A stretch of 64,000 nt of DNA from Antarctobacter sediminis (GTDB lineage Bacteria; Pseudomonadota; Alphaproteobacteria; Rhodobacterales; Rhodobacteraceae). The notes beneath the pieces were generated by a model. That model did not search any database and was not told where the DNA came from. It saw nothing but the letters and a program-made list of their open reading frames with translations. The position numbers and the translations under genes were made by a program. The DNA lies in the NCBI RefSeq assembly GCF_019218285.1, contig NZ_JAHUZG010000008.1:62001-126000 (forward strand), written 5' to 3'. Each line of letters begins with the position of its first letter. The stretch's first letter is position 1. Below are positions 35,155-43,797 of this stretch, in pieces.

Positions 35155-35928
35155 ATGGCTTTCCAACTTGCCGCCTGTGCCGAAATGCTCTGGCAGGACA
35201 AACCGATCCACTGGCGCGCCGCCCGGCTCAAGGAAATGGGCTTTGGCGTCGGCCTCTGGAACTGGCCCGCATGGGATCTGGACGCGCTCGAAAAGACCGG
35301 CGCCACCTTCACCATCATGAACGGCTATCTCGAGGGTCGGCTTGCCGATGCCGAGGGTGCCGAAATGCTGCTCAAATCAGCGCGTGAGACGGCGCAGGTG
35401 GGCAAGCGGCTGGGCGTGCACCGGCTGAACCTGCATGGCACCGGGCTTGGCGACATGGGCATTCCGATCCCTCAGATGGCCCATGTGGCGCCGGGCATGT
35501 GGCTGCGCGCCCGCGACACGCTGCACCGGATCTGTGACATGGCCGAGGAAGAAGGCGTGACCTTTACGCTGGAAAACCTCAACCTGCGCGAACACCCGGG
35601 CTGCCCATTCAACACATCCGAGGACGTGCTGAACCTTGTCTCGACGGTGAACCGCCCGCAGTTGCGCATCAACCTCGACCTCTATCACACCCAGATCGGC
35701 GAAGGGGACGTGATCCGCTGGGCCGAGGCCTGCCTGCCGTGGATCGGTGAATATCAGGTTGCCGACAACCCGGGCCGGTTCGAACCGGGCACCGGCGAGA
35801 TGAACTATCCGGTGATCGCCCGTGCGCTGGCCGACATGGGCTATGACGGCCCGATCGGCATGGAAGCCTTTGCCAAGGGCGACCCCGAGGTCGCGCTTGA
35901 AGCCTTCCGCGCGGCCTTCACCCTCTGA
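35155..35928 (+). CDS. Hydroxypyruvate-isomerase-like TIM-barrel protein
   Basis: A 257-residue xylose-isomerase-like barrel of the Hyi family. Conserved features are FTLENLNLREHPGCPFNTSEDV with a metal-ligand Glu, RINLDLYHTQIGEGDV with Asp and His ligands, and the late GPIGMEAF with Glu. Hyi enzymes isomerise hydroxypyruvate and tartronate semialdehyde, but many homologues act on other small keto sugars. Here it would process a breakdown product of the ring substrate. Start ATG 35155; it follows a 90-nt gap with two palindromes. Confidence 0.83.
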   Translation: MAFQLAACAEMLWQDKPIHWRAARLKEMGFGVGLWNWPAWDLDALEKTGATFTIMNGYLEGRLADAEGAEMLLKSARETAQVGKRLGVHRLNLHGTGLGDMGIPIPQMAHVAPGMWLRARDTLHRICDMAEEEGVTFTLENLNLREHPGCPFNTSEDVLNLVSTVNRPQLRINLDLYHTQIGEGDVIRWAEACLPWIGEYQVADNPGRFEPGTGEMNYPVIARALADMGYDGPIGMEAFAKGDPEVALEAFRAAFTL

Positions 35929-35943
35929 CCACAGGAACACGCC

Positions 35944-36768
35944 ATGAGCATGTATCACAACCGTCCGCATGTGTCGGACATCCGCAACATGAAGAAGCGC
36001 GGCGAAAAGATCTCGATGCTTTTCGTGACCACCCCCGAAGAGGCCGCCGCCGCCAATGCCGCCGGCATCCACATGCTGTCGATCGAGGGCAAGTTCTTTG
36101 ACGCCGAGATGCGCGAAGCCGCGGGCGATTGCTTTGTGCAGGTCGGCCTGCCCTATGGCGGCTGGGGCCGGTTCGAAGGCCGCCCCATCGCCACTGGCGA
36201 GGACTACTTGCGCGCGGCCTTTCACTACGCGGGCCTTGGCGGCGACGCATATTACTGCTCCGCCTCCTACGACATCCAGAAACTGCTGTGTGACAACCAC
36301 CTGCCGGTGGTCGGTCACATCGGGCTGATCCCCTCCTACATCACATGGACGGGCTGGCGCGCGGTGGGAAAAACCGCGGATGAGGCGCTGGCCTTGTGGA
36401 AACATACGCAGATGCTGGAAAAGATCGGTGTTTTTGGCGCCGAACTGGAGGTCGTGCCGGACCGAGTGGCCAAGTTCCTGACCGAGAACAGCTCGCTGGT
36501 CATGCTGGGCATGGGCGCGGGTAAATACGCCGATGCGCAGTACCTCTTTACCGAGGACGTCTGCGGCTATGGCAAGAACCACAAGCCCCGCCACGGCAAG
36601 GCCTATCGCAACTTCGCGCCGGAACTGGAAAGGCTGCAAGCCGAACGCATCGCCGCCTTCAAGGAATACAAGGCCGATGTGGACAGCGGCGGCTATCCCG
36701 CTGCGGAGCACACGGTGCCGATCAAGGACGCGGAATTCGACGCCTTCCTGCAATCGGTCAAAAGCTAG
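35944..36768 (+). CDS. PanB-fold (ketopantoate hydroxymethyltransferase-like) protein with altered metal site
   Basis: A 274-residue protein of the PanB/PEP-mutase superfamily. The match is clear in GHIGLIP (124-130), LEVVP with E169 at the place of the catalytic Glu, the GMGAG loop (189-193) and the SGGYPAAEH tail. However, compared from memory with E. coli PanB, the second metal Asp is Gly68, and the Lys-x-Glu of KIEGG is Tyr104-x-Ser106; the first Asp is Glu48. Canonical ketopantoate synthesis is therefore doubtful. No panC lies nearby. It may catalyse another aldol-type or lyase reaction in the catabolic pathway. It starts 15 nt after the Hyi-like gene. Confidence 0.75.
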   Translation: MSMYHNRPHVSDIRNMKKRGEKISMLFVTTPEEAAAANAAGIHMLSIEGKFFDAEMREAAGDCFVQVGLPYGGWGRFEGRPIATGEDYLRAAFHYAGLGGDAYYCSASYDIQKLLCDNHLPVVGHIGLIPSYITWTGWRAVGKTADEALALWKHTQMLEKIGVFGAELEVVPDRVAKFLTENSSLVMLGMGAGKYADAQYLFTEDVCGYGKNHKPRHGKAYRNFAPELERLQAERIAAFKEYKADVDSGGYPAAEHTVPIKDAEFDAFLQSVKS

Positions 36769-36774
36769 TGACCC

Positions 36775-36797
36775 GGCCCCGGACCCGTTCCGGGGCC
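36775..36797. repeat. Small intergenic palindrome (REP-like), copy 3
   Basis: GGCCCCGGA and TCCGGGGCC form a 9-bp stem with a CCCGT loop, immediately after the stop of the PanB-fold gene. Confidence 0.6.
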
Positions 36798-36818
36798 TCC
36801 CCCCGCTGCACACACGAG

Positions 36819-36839
36819 GCCCCGGATCAAGTCCGGGGC
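36819..36839. repeat. Small intergenic palindrome (REP-like), copy 4
   Basis: GCCCCGGA-TCAAG-TCCGGGGC, 21 nt after copy 3. Paired copies in both gaps suggest a mobile or duplicated paired-palindrome unit. Confidence 0.6.
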
Positions 36840-36883
36840 ACGTCCCTGCCGTGGTCCGGCCATCAGAACTACAGGAGAACGCC

Positions 36884-37909
36884 ATGAAAATCGGAGTGGT
36901 CGGATACGGCACCGGCGGGCAGCATTTCCATACGCCCTTCATCGCTGCCGCCAAGAACTGTCACCTTGCAGGGATCGTCGCCCGCGCGCCGCAAACCGTG
37001 GCAAAGGTCAGGGCCGATTGGCCGGACACCCCCATCTATTCCAGCCTGTCCGAGATGATCGCGGCGGGCCTGTGCGACGCGGTCACGATCACCACCCCGC
37101 CCCAAACCCGCCGCGCGCTGGTTCTGGAGGCGATCGCCGCCGGGCTGCATGTGGTGGCCGACAAACCCTTTGCCCCTGACGCGGCGGGCGGGGCCGAGCT
37201 GACCGCCGCAGCCGAGGCCCGTGGCGTGACACTTGGTGTCTTTCAGAACCGTCGGCTTGACGCCGATCTGCAGACCCTGCGCAAACTGATCGCGGACGGT
37301 CGGCTGGGCCGCGTCTGGCGTATTCACAACCGCATGGACTTCGACGACCCTGCCACGTTGGAGCCCGGCCCCACCGGCGGCTTGCTGCGCGACCTTGGCA
37401 GCCACCTTGTCGACCAGATGCTGTACCTGAACGGCCCGGTGCAGTCTGTCTTTACCCATCTCGATCATGTCGATCTGCCCGAAGGCCGCACCAACGCCAG
37501 TTTCACCCTGACGCTGAACCACAAAAACGGCACCATGTCCGAGGTCTCGGCCACCAAGCTGAACCATTACAGCCTTCGGGAATTGCGCGCCTATGGTGAC
37601 AAGGGCGCCTATGTCAGCCATTCAACGGATGTTCAGGCCCAGTCGATCTTTGCGGGCAAGCGCCCGGCAGAGGAGCCCGAGACCTGGGGCTATGAACCCC
37701 AGACAAACTGGGGCACGCTGTACAATGCGGAGGGTGCCACACGCATCCCCTCGGAACAGGGCCGCTATCACGACTATTACGAAGCTTTCGCCCAAGCGGT
37801 TCGCGATGGCACCCCACCGCCGGTCAGCGGCACAGAGGGAACCCGCGTTCTGGCTGTTCTGGATGCAGCCCGCGAAAGCGCGGAAACCGGGCGTTCCGTA
37901 ACGCTGTAG
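36884..37909 (+). CDS. Gfo/Idh/MocA-family dehydrogenase, second of the operon
   Basis: A 341-residue NAD(P)-dependent oxidoreductase with VVGYGTGGQHFHTPF at the nucleotide site, DKPFAPD in place of the more usual EKP, and GGLLRDLGSHLVDQMLYL carrying the conserved Asp and His of the active site. It resembles the YdgJ/YvaA-like subgroup of inositol and sugar dehydrogenases rather than the MocA-like protein at 31683. ACAGGAGAACGCC stands before the ATG. It is the last gene of the operon and ends 4 nt from the convergent TetR gene. Confidence 0.87.
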   Translation: MKIGVVGYGTGGQHFHTPFIAAAKNCHLAGIVARAPQTVAKVRADWPDTPIYSSLSEMIAAGLCDAVTITTPPQTRRALVLEAIAAGLHVVADKPFAPDAAGGAELTAAAEARGVTLGVFQNRRLDADLQTLRKLIADGRLGRVWRIHNRMDFDDPATLEPGPTGGLLRDLGSHLVDQMLYLNGPVQSVFTHLDHVDLPEGRTNASFTLTLNHKNGTMSEVSATKLNHYSLRELRAYGDKGAYVSHSTDVQAQSIFAGKRPAEEPETWGYEPQTNWGTLYNAEGATRIPSEQGRYHDYYEAFAQAVRDGTPPPVSGTEGTRVLAVLDAARESAETGRSVTL

Positions 37910-37912
37910 CCA

Positions 37913-38509
37913 CTATAGCCCCCGGACCCCTTTCAGGGTCAGGTTGGTGACTGTCTGCGCATAATCCTCGCGGGCCTCGCTGCCCGCGCCCCCATTCCAC
38001 ATGTAATACCAGTTCAACATGCCAAAGACCGACATGGTCACCGACCGCAGCTTGCGCGCATCCTGTCCCAGTTCTTCGGGCGCGATATCGGCAAGGATGG
38101 CCGACAGGTGATTAACCATGTCCCGCTGATAGGCGCGCAGCACCTTCTGCTTGTCTTCCGGAAGCGCCTCCAGCGCCGAGATCTGCACCTTGTGGTGATC
38201 GTCCGCCCCCTGATAGGCGCGCAGCACCGCCCGCACCGTGTTCAACAGACGATCTTCCGGGCTGGCCCCGGGGTCAGGATCGACGCAGACCCGCGCGTGC
38301 AGCGCCGACAAATAACTGTCCAGCAGGTCGAACAACAGCGCGTCCTTGCCTGCGTAGTAATGATAGATGTTGGCCTTGGAGATGCCGCAGCCCCGGGCAA
38401 TCTGGTTCATCGAGGCGCGGTCATAGCCTTCGGCCGCAAAGACCTGCGCCGCGCAGTTCAGAATTTGCGCGCGTTTCTCGTCATGATCCTTGGCAATGGG
38501 GCGGGCCAC
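37913..38509 (-). CDS. TetR-family regulator, probable PaaR-type controller of the paa genes
   Basis: A 198-residue TetR protein; the DNA-binding part has AAQVFAAEGYDRASMNQIARGCGISKANIYHYYAGKDALL at about residues 20-58, and the ligand domain ends with a WYYMW segment. It lies beyond paaX on the same strand as the paa genes and has its own 97-nt upstream region with a CCGACC-N4-GGTC palindrome shared with the paaJ promoter. TetR-type PaaR proteins answering to phenylacetyl-CoA are known in other bacteria; that function here is inference from motif and location. Confidence 0.8.
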   Translation of the reverse strand: MARPIAKDHDEKRAQILNCAAQVFAAEGYDRASMNQIARGCGISKANIYHYYAGKDALLFDLLDSYLSALHARVCVDPDPGASPEDRLLNTVRAVLRAYQGADDHHKVQISALEALPEDKQKVLRAYQRDMVNHLSAILADIAPEELGQDARKLRSVTMSVFGMLNWYYMWNGGAGSEAREDYAQTVTNLTLKGVRGL

Positions 38510-38564
38510 GGTCTCTCCTCGCTGACTTCACCCCGACGACCTGCCGTGGCTTTGCCCGAAATTA

Positions 38565-38582
38565 ACTGACCGTTTGGTCGGT
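38565..38582 (-). promoter_or_regulatory. Candidate PaaR operator upstream of the TetR gene
   Basis: Reading the minus strand, the site has CCGACC-AAAC-GGTC-AG-TTAAT (full extent 38561-38582), an imperfect palindrome. The same CCGACC-N4-GGTC-N2-TTAAT pattern occurs before paaJ. It lies about 55 bp upstream of the TetR start. Confidence 0.6.
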
Positions 38583-38606
38583 GACAACATCATGTGACCC
38601 GGCCGA

Positions 38607-39377
38607 TCACCCAGCCTCTGCCAAGGTTGCCAGAGAGGGCGCGGGCAAACGCAGCAAGAGCCGGGCCGTGCGGGCGCGGCATTCCGGACCGGCCCAGTTG
38701 GAAGGCAACACATAGTCCGGCAATTCGGGCACTTTCAGCACGATCCGACGCCAGCTGTGCACGATCAGCACGCGCAAGGCCGCCACCTGAAAGGCATCGG
38801 CCCCTTCCGCCCGGTCCAGCGCCGCCTCGGCCCGCGCTAATCGGTTTGCCAGATCCGCCGACAAGGCCACTGTGACCGGATCGCAGGTCTTGTCCCGCAT
38901 CCAGCCGGGCAAAGCGCTTTCCGGCACCAGAGGCGTGGCAAAGGCCGCCGCACCGGCGGGCGGATGCGCCGTCAGAACCGCATGCGGCGTGACCCAGACG
39001 TCGTTGCGCGTCCACTCCAGCGGCGAGGCCGGATCGGTCAGCACCAGATAGGCCCGTTCGGCGGGCGGATCTTCCGCATAGATGCGCGGCGTCGCGGCCA
39101 GCGTCTGTGCCTGCCCCTCGGGTGTCAGCCGGTACAGGCTGCTGCGCCCGCTGCGCTGGCTTTCAATCCAGCCATCCTTGCGCAGCCGATGCAGGGCCAC
39201 GCGCATGGCTTCGGGTTTGACCCCAATCCGCGACATGATCTCGCCCAGCAAGGACCCCGGCAGGGCCGAGCCATCGCGCGCGAGATCACCGAATACCGTT
39301 ACAAGCAGGGACCAGACGCGCGGCGGCGTATCGCCCCGCAGGTCGTCGACCACCGTCTCGAATGCCCCTGCCTCCAT
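38607..39377 (-). CDS. paaX: PaaX-family transcriptional regulator
   Basis: A 256-residue GntR-like winged-helix repressor of the PaaX family, which binds phenylacetyl-CoA and controls phenylacetate genes. Recognised by VTVFGDLARDG, the helix GEIMSRIGVKPEAMRVALHRLRKDGWIESQRSGR at about residues 45-78, and the YxLT(P)EG wing. Length is somewhat shorter than the 300 or so of E. coli PaaX. It follows paaZ after 18 nt, so it is co-transcribed with the enzymes. Having both a PaaX and a TetR regulator in one cluster suggests layered control. Confidence 0.85.
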   Translation of the reverse strand: MEAGAFETVVDDLRGDTPPRVWSLLVTVFGDLARDGSALPGSLLGEIMSRIGVKPEAMRVALHRLRKDGWIESQRSGRSSLYRLTPEGQAQTLAATPRIYAEDPPAERAYLVLTDPASPLEWTRNDVWVTPHAVLTAHPPAGAAAFATPLVPESALPGWMRDKTCDPVTVALSADLANRLARAEAALDRAEGADAFQVAALRVLIVHSWRRIVLKVPELPDYVLPSNWAGPECRARTARLLLRLPAPSLATLAEAG

Positions 39378-39395
39378 CGTCCCCCGTCTGCGCGC

Positions 39396-41432
39396 TCAGG
39401 CGCTGTAGGCGTTCATGGTCAGCAGCTCGTATTCGGCCACCGCCTCGCCATCCTGATTTGTCAGCGTCACGTGCCAGCGCACTTCGCCATAGTCCTCGGT
39501 GCGACGGGTCTTTTGCTTGACCGTCAAACGGACGTGCAGCGCATCCCCGGCCACCACCGGCTTCATGAACCGTAGCCCGTCAAGGCCGGTATTGGCCAGC
39601 ACCGGGCCTTCGTTCGGCTCGACAAACAGCCCGGCGGCGAAACTGAGCAACAGGTATCCATGCGCCACCCGCCCGGGGAAGAAGGGGTTTCGCGCCGCGG
39701 CCTCTTCGTTCATGTGCGCATAAAAGGTGTCGCCGGTGAACTCGGCGAAATGTTCGATGTCTTCCAGCGTGATGACACGCGGCCCGGCGTGGATCGTTTC
39801 ACCGATGGCCAGCTCGTCGAAGCTGCGGGTAAAGGGATGCGCGGGCGCTTCGACCTCGGGCGTGCCGGGGATCCAACGGTTGCCGATCGCGCTGACCATC
39901 GCCGGGCTGCCCTGCACCGAGGTCCGCTGCATGTAATGCATCACGCCGCGCACGCCGCCCATTTCCTCGCCACCGCCGGCCCGTCCCGGCCCGCCGTGGA
40001 CCAGATGCGGCAGGGGCGAGCCGTGGCCGGTGCTTTCTTTCATGCTGACGCGGTCATTGATATAGATCCGCCCATGGAAGGCCCCCGCCCCCACGGCGAC
40101 TTCGCGGGCCACCGCCGGGTCATGGGTGATCACCGACAGCGCCAGCGAACCGCCGCCACGATTGGCCAGTTCCACCGCGTGCGCCATGTCGCGATAGCCC
40201 ATGACGGTCGACACAGGGCCAAAGGCTTCGGTGTCATGCACCCGCTGCGCCTTGTCCGGGTCGGCGCAATGGAACAGCATCGGCGTCAGAAAGGCCCCCT
40301 TGTCCGCCTCAGCACCCGTGACCTCGAAATTCTCCGGGTCGCCAAAGACGCGCTCGGCCTCGTTGCCGATCAGCGCGGCCTTGGCCAGAACATCGCGTTT
40401 CTGACTGTTGGAAACCAGCGCCCCCATGCGGGTCGCCTCGGCGCGCGGATCACCGATCGTCGTGTCGCCAAGGCGCGCGCCCAGCGCCTCGATCACTGCC
40501 GCGACCTGCGCCTCCGGCGCCATGATCCGCCGGATCGCGGTGCATTTCTGCCCCGCCTTCACCGTCATCTCGCGGTGCACTTCCTTGATGAACAGGTCAA
40601 ATTCGGGCGTGCCCGGCACCGCGTCCGGCCCAAGGATCGAGGCGTTCAGGCTGTCCTGTTCCGCCACAAAACGCACCGACTGCTGCAAAAGGTGCGGGTT
40701 CGACCGCAGTTTCAGCGCCGTATCGGCCGAGCCGGTAAAGCTGACCGCGTCCTGACAGGTCAACCGGTCCAGCATGTCACCCAGACCGCCCGCCACAAAT
40801 TGCAGCGCGCCTTCGGGCAGCAATCCGCTGTCCAGCATCAGCTTCACCGCCAATTCGGTGACATAGCAGGTGGCCGTCGCCGGTTTGACGATGGCCGGCA
40901 CCCCGGCCAGCAGCGTCGGCGCCAGCTTTTCCAGCATCCCCCAGACGGGGAAGTTGAAGGCGTTGATATGCACCGCCACACCCAGCAGCGGCGTGCAGAT
41001 ATGGTGGCCGATGAACTGGCCCGAGCGTGATAGCTGCTCTACGTTGCCGTCCATGTAGACATGCCCGTCAGGCAGTTCGCGCCGCCCCTTGGAGGCAAAG
41101 ACCATCAACGTGCCGATGCCGCCATCCACGTCGATGAAATGGTCCTTGGCCGTCGCACCGGTGTTGAAGGACAGGTCGTAAAGCGCCTGCTTGTGCTGCG
41201 ACAGATGCTTGCCCAGTGCCTTGAGCATCTTGGCCCGCTGGTGAAAACTCATGGCGCGCAGGGCGGGACCGCCCTTGGTGCGGGCAAACTCCAGCATCGC
41301 CGCCACGTCCAGCGCATCATTGCCCGCCCGGGCCATGGTGGCGCCTGTCACGGCATTTTCGATCTCGCGCGCACCGGCGCCCGGCGCGATCCACTGTCCA
41401 GCCGCAAAGCTGCTCACTTCAAGAAGGCTCAT
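39396..41432 (-). CDS. paaZ: PaaZ: oxepin-CoA hydrolase / semialdehyde dehydrogenase
   Basis: A 678-residue bifunctional enzyme, of the normal length. Residues 1-520 are an aldehyde dehydrogenase with catalytic Cys in [10 protein letters not shown] and the general-base Glu in VAEQDS. The C-terminal 140 residues are an (R)-specific enoyl-CoA hydratase (MaoC) domain with [13 protein letters not shown], where Asp and His do the hydration chemistry, and [14 protein letters not shown]. It opens the oxepin-CoA ring and oxidises the resulting aldehyde. It is placed between the extra PaaA/C-like gene and paaX. Confidence 0.95.
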   Translation of the reverse strand: MSLLEVSSFAAGQWIAPGAGAREIENAVTGATMARAGNDALDVAAMLEFARTKGGPALRAMSFHQRAKMLKALGKHLSQHKQALYDLSFNTGATAKDHFIDVDGGIGTLMVFASKGRRELPDGHVYMDGNVEQLSRSGQFIGHHICTPLLGVAVHINAFNFPVWGMLEKLAPTLLAGVPAIVKPATATCYVTELAVKLMLDSGLLPEGALQFVAGGLGDMLDRLTCQDAVSFTGSADTALKLRSNPHLLQQSVRFVAEQDSLNASILGPDAVPGTPEFDLFIKEVHREMTVKAGQKCTAIRRIMAPEAQVAAVIEALGARLGDTTIGDPRAEATRMGALVSNSQKRDVLAKAALIGNEAERVFGDPENFEVTGAEADKGAFLTPMLFHCADPDKAQRVHDTEAFGPVSTVMGYRDMAHAVELANRGGGSLALSVITHDPAVAREVAVGAGAFHGRIYINDRVSMKESTGHGSPLPHLVHGGPGRAGGGEEMGGVRGVMHYMQRTSVQGSPAMVSAIGNRWIPGTPEVEAPAHPFTRSFDELAIGETIHAGPRVITLEDIEHFAEFTGDTFYAHMNEEAAARNPFFPGRVAHGYLLLSFAAGLFVEPNEGPVLANTGLDGLRFMKPVVAGDALHVRLTVKQKTRRTEDYGEVRWHVTLTNQDGEAVAEYELLTMNAYSA

Positions 41433-41480
41433 CTCGTCCCCTGTCCTGCCGGATCGTGCCGGCGCGTTGTTTCGGTTGGT

Positions 41481-42242
41481 TCAGGCGGCTTCGGTCAGGC
41501 CCAGCCGTCCCAGCGCCGCGTCCAGCCGCGCCTCCCACGTGGCGCGCATCTCGGCGGCGGTGCCGTGCCGCAGCCCCCAGGCCGTCAGTTGCGCCATTCG
41601 ATCATCCGACGGATCGCCAAAGATCGCCGCAACGCGCGGACGCCAATAGGCAAGGCTCTGGGCGATCGCCGCGCCCTGCCCCTGTTCGGTCAGTCGCGCA
41701 AGGCCTTCCTCGGCCAGTTCCGTGTGCCGCCGTTCGCGCGGCGCAACCTCGCGCAGCGCCTCGGCCAGCGGCTGATAAGAGCTGCGGCTCATATCCTCCA
41801 GCTGCACGGCAACCGCGTGCCCCATGCAAAGGTTCATGACCACCGCATCGGCCCAGCCGTCCAACGGGTAGTTGAAGACGGAAAGCCGCATGTCATGCGC
41901 GTTGCGCTGGCTGCCCGGGGCGGTGTCGCGCGGCAGGCGGTCGCTCCACGGATGATGGTTGGCATAACGGTCCGTATTCGCCCCGAATTCGCCCATCAGG
42001 CGCAACACCTTGTCCGCGTGGTCGGTCTTTTCCAGCACGATCCGCGCGGCGGCGATCCGCTCTTTGATGCCAGGTCCGGCGTTGATGACATCGGCAAAAC
42101 CCGCCGCACCCGCCAGTTCACTGTCCACGAAAGTGCTCATCAGCTTCATCAACTCGGCGCGGTAGCGCGGCGGCACGTTGGCGGGGTTGGTCAGCCGCCC
42201 CCCCTGAGCGAGATAGTCGGCGATGTTCATCTCTTCGGTCAT
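41481..42242 (-). CDS. Extra PaaA/PaaC-family ferritin-like protein
   Basis: A 253-residue helical protein of the phenylacetate-catabolic family PF05138, additional to PaaA and PaaC. The second E-x2-H motif is present as ERRH in APRERRHTELAEEG, but where PaaA has DEAGH this protein has EKTDH, so a metal ligand of the first pair seems replaced by Lys. It may be structural, like PaaC, or a regulator or chaperone of the epoxidase. The ATG at 42242 follows AAGGGGGACGTC; a longer open frame to 42485 overlaps paaE and is not used. Confidence 0.8.
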   Translation of the reverse strand: MTEEMNIADYLAQGGRLTNPANVPPRYRAELMKLMSTFVDSELAGAAGFADVINAGPGIKERIAAARIVLEKTDHADKVLRLMGEFGANTDRYANHHPWSDRLPRDTAPGSQRNAHDMRLSVFNYPLDGWADAVVMNLCMGHAVAVQLEDMSRSSYQPLAEALREVAPRERRHTELAEEGLARLTEQGQGAAIAQSLAYWRPRVAAIFGDPSDDRMAQLTAWGLRHGTAAEMRATWEARLDAALGRLGLTEAA

Positions 42243-42252
42243 GACGTCCCCC

Positions 42253-43320
42253 TTACTGGTCGTAGTCCACGACCACGCGGTCGGTGAGCGGATAAGACTG
42301 GCAGGACAGGACGTAGCCGCGCTCGACCTCGTAGTCCTCCAGTGCGTGGTTGGCGACCATCTCGACCTCGCCCTCCAACACCTTGCATTTGCAGGTGGAA
42401 CAGACCCCGGCCTTGCAGGCATAAGGCGCGTCCATCGCGTTTTCCAAGGCCGCGTCAAGGATCGAGACATCCTTGTCCATCTCAAAGCTGCGCGAAGTGC
42501 CGTCCAGCGTCACGCTGGCCTGCGTGCGGGCCGCGCCGGTGCCCGCCTCGGCGTCGCGGGCCTTGCGTTCCAACCGGCCGGGCTGGGCGCTGGCGAACAG
42601 TTCGAACTTGATCTGGTCCTCGCTCAGGCCGTGGTCCTTGAGCGCCTTGGCGATGCCCAGCATCATCGGCTCCGGCCCGCATATGAACGCCGTGTCCACC
42701 GCGTTCACGTCGATCCAGTGGTCGAACAGCGCCGCGCATTTTTCGGCATCCACGCGCCCCTGGAAAAGCTCGATGTCCTGCGCATCACTTTCCAGCACGT
42801 GAATAATGTTCAACCGGCCCATGTAGAGGTTCTTCAGATCCTCCAATTCCTCGCGGAACATGATCGTGTTCACGCCCCGGTTGGCATAGACCAGCGTAAA
42901 ATCCGAGCCCGTCTCCGAGGACAGGACCGTCTTGAGGATCGACAGCACCGGCGTGATCCCGGACCCGCCCGCAAACCCAAGGTAGGACTTGCGCGCCCCT
43001 GCATCCAGCGGCGTGTGGAAAGAGCCCATCGGCTCCATCGCCTGAAGGATCATTCCCGGTTTCAGTTCGTCGTTGGCCCAGGTCGAAAAGGCCCCGCCGT
43101 CGACTTTCTTGATGCCAACTTGAAGGATGCCTTCATCCTTGCCGGCGCAAATCGAATAGGAGCGGCGCAGTTCTACACCTTCGATTTCCTGTCGAAAGGT
43201 CAGGTACTGGCCCTGGATGAAATCGAAATCCCCACCGTTGACCGGTTTCAGGGTCACGACAACGGCGTCGCGGATGGTCTTTTTCACATCCGTGACATTC
43301 AGCTCATGAAAGCGCGGCAT
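42253..43320 (-). CDS. paaE: PaaE: reductase of phenylacetyl-CoA 1,2-epoxidase
   Basis: A 355-residue electron-transfer protein. The N-terminal two-thirds is an FAD/NADPH ferredoxin-reductase module (LRRSYSICAG for FAD, GSGITPVLSILKTVL for the nucleotide). The C-terminal 90 residues are a plant-type [2Fe-2S] ferredoxin with C-x4-C-x2-C in CKAGVCSTCKC and the fourth Cys in VLSCQSYP. It passes electrons from NADPH to the PaaA di-iron centre. Position right after paaD is the normal order. Confidence 0.95.
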   Translation of the reverse strand: MPRFHELNVTDVKKTIRDAVVVTLKPVNGGDFDFIQGQYLTFRQEIEGVELRRSYSICAGKDEGILQVGIKKVDGGAFSTWANDELKPGMILQAMEPMGSFHTPLDAGARKSYLGFAGGSGITPVLSILKTVLSSETGSDFTLVYANRGVNTIMFREELEDLKNLYMGRLNIIHVLESDAQDIELFQGRVDAEKCAALFDHWIDVNAVDTAFICGPEPMMLGIAKALKDHGLSEDQIKFELFASAQPGRLERKARDAEAGTGAARTQASVTLDGTSRSFEMDKDVSILDAALENAMDAPYACKAGVCSTCKCKVLEGEVEMVANHALEDYEVERGYVLSCQSYPLTDRVVVDYDQ

Positions 43321-43332
43321 CGGCCACCCTCC

Positions 43333-43791
43333 TCAGATGCATTTGAAGTAATCGAAAGGCTCAAGACAGTCGCTACACCGCCAATGCGCCTTGCAGGGTG
43401 TGGAGCCGAACTGGCTCACACGGGTCACGTTCTTCGATCCGCAATGCGGGCATTTGTCGGGCCCTCCGGCGGGCTGGGGCGGCGCGATGCCATAGTCTTC
43501 CAGCTTGGCCCGCCCCTTTTCCGACAGCCAGTCGGTGGTCCAGGGTGGCGCGATGCGGGTTTCGATCCGCACCTTGCCCACGCCGCGATCCCGCAGCGCC
43601 GTCTCGATATCCATCGAGATCACGCTGGTCGCCGGGCAGCCCGAATAGGTCGGCGTCACCGCCACCTTGACGGTATCGCCCTCCAGCACGACCTCGCGCA
43701 CGATGCCCAGATCGACGACCGAGATCACGGGGATCTCGGGGTCCGGCACCTCGTCCAGCCAGCCCCAGATCTGATCCACTGTCGGTGTCAT
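43333..43791 (-). CDS. paaD: PaaD: maturation factor of the phenylacetyl-CoA epoxidase
   Basis: A 152-residue protein of the MIP18/DUF59 type: VPDPEIPVISVVDLGIVREV and TPTYSGCPATSVI in the first half, and a C-terminal cysteine cluster with CPHCGSKN and CSDC for zinc or iron-sulfur binding. PaaD is believed to assist iron-sulfur cluster assembly for PaaE. It starts 6 nt after paaC ends. Confidence 0.93.
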   Translation of the reverse strand: MTPTVDQIWGWLDEVPDPEIPVISVVDLGIVREVVLEGDTVKVAVTPTYSGCPATSVISMDIETALRDRGVGKVRIETRIAPPWTTDWLSEKGRAKLEDYGIAPPQPAGGPDKCPHCGSKNVTRVSQFGSTPCKAHWRCSDCLEPFDYFKCI

Positions 43792-43797
43792 GGCGGT

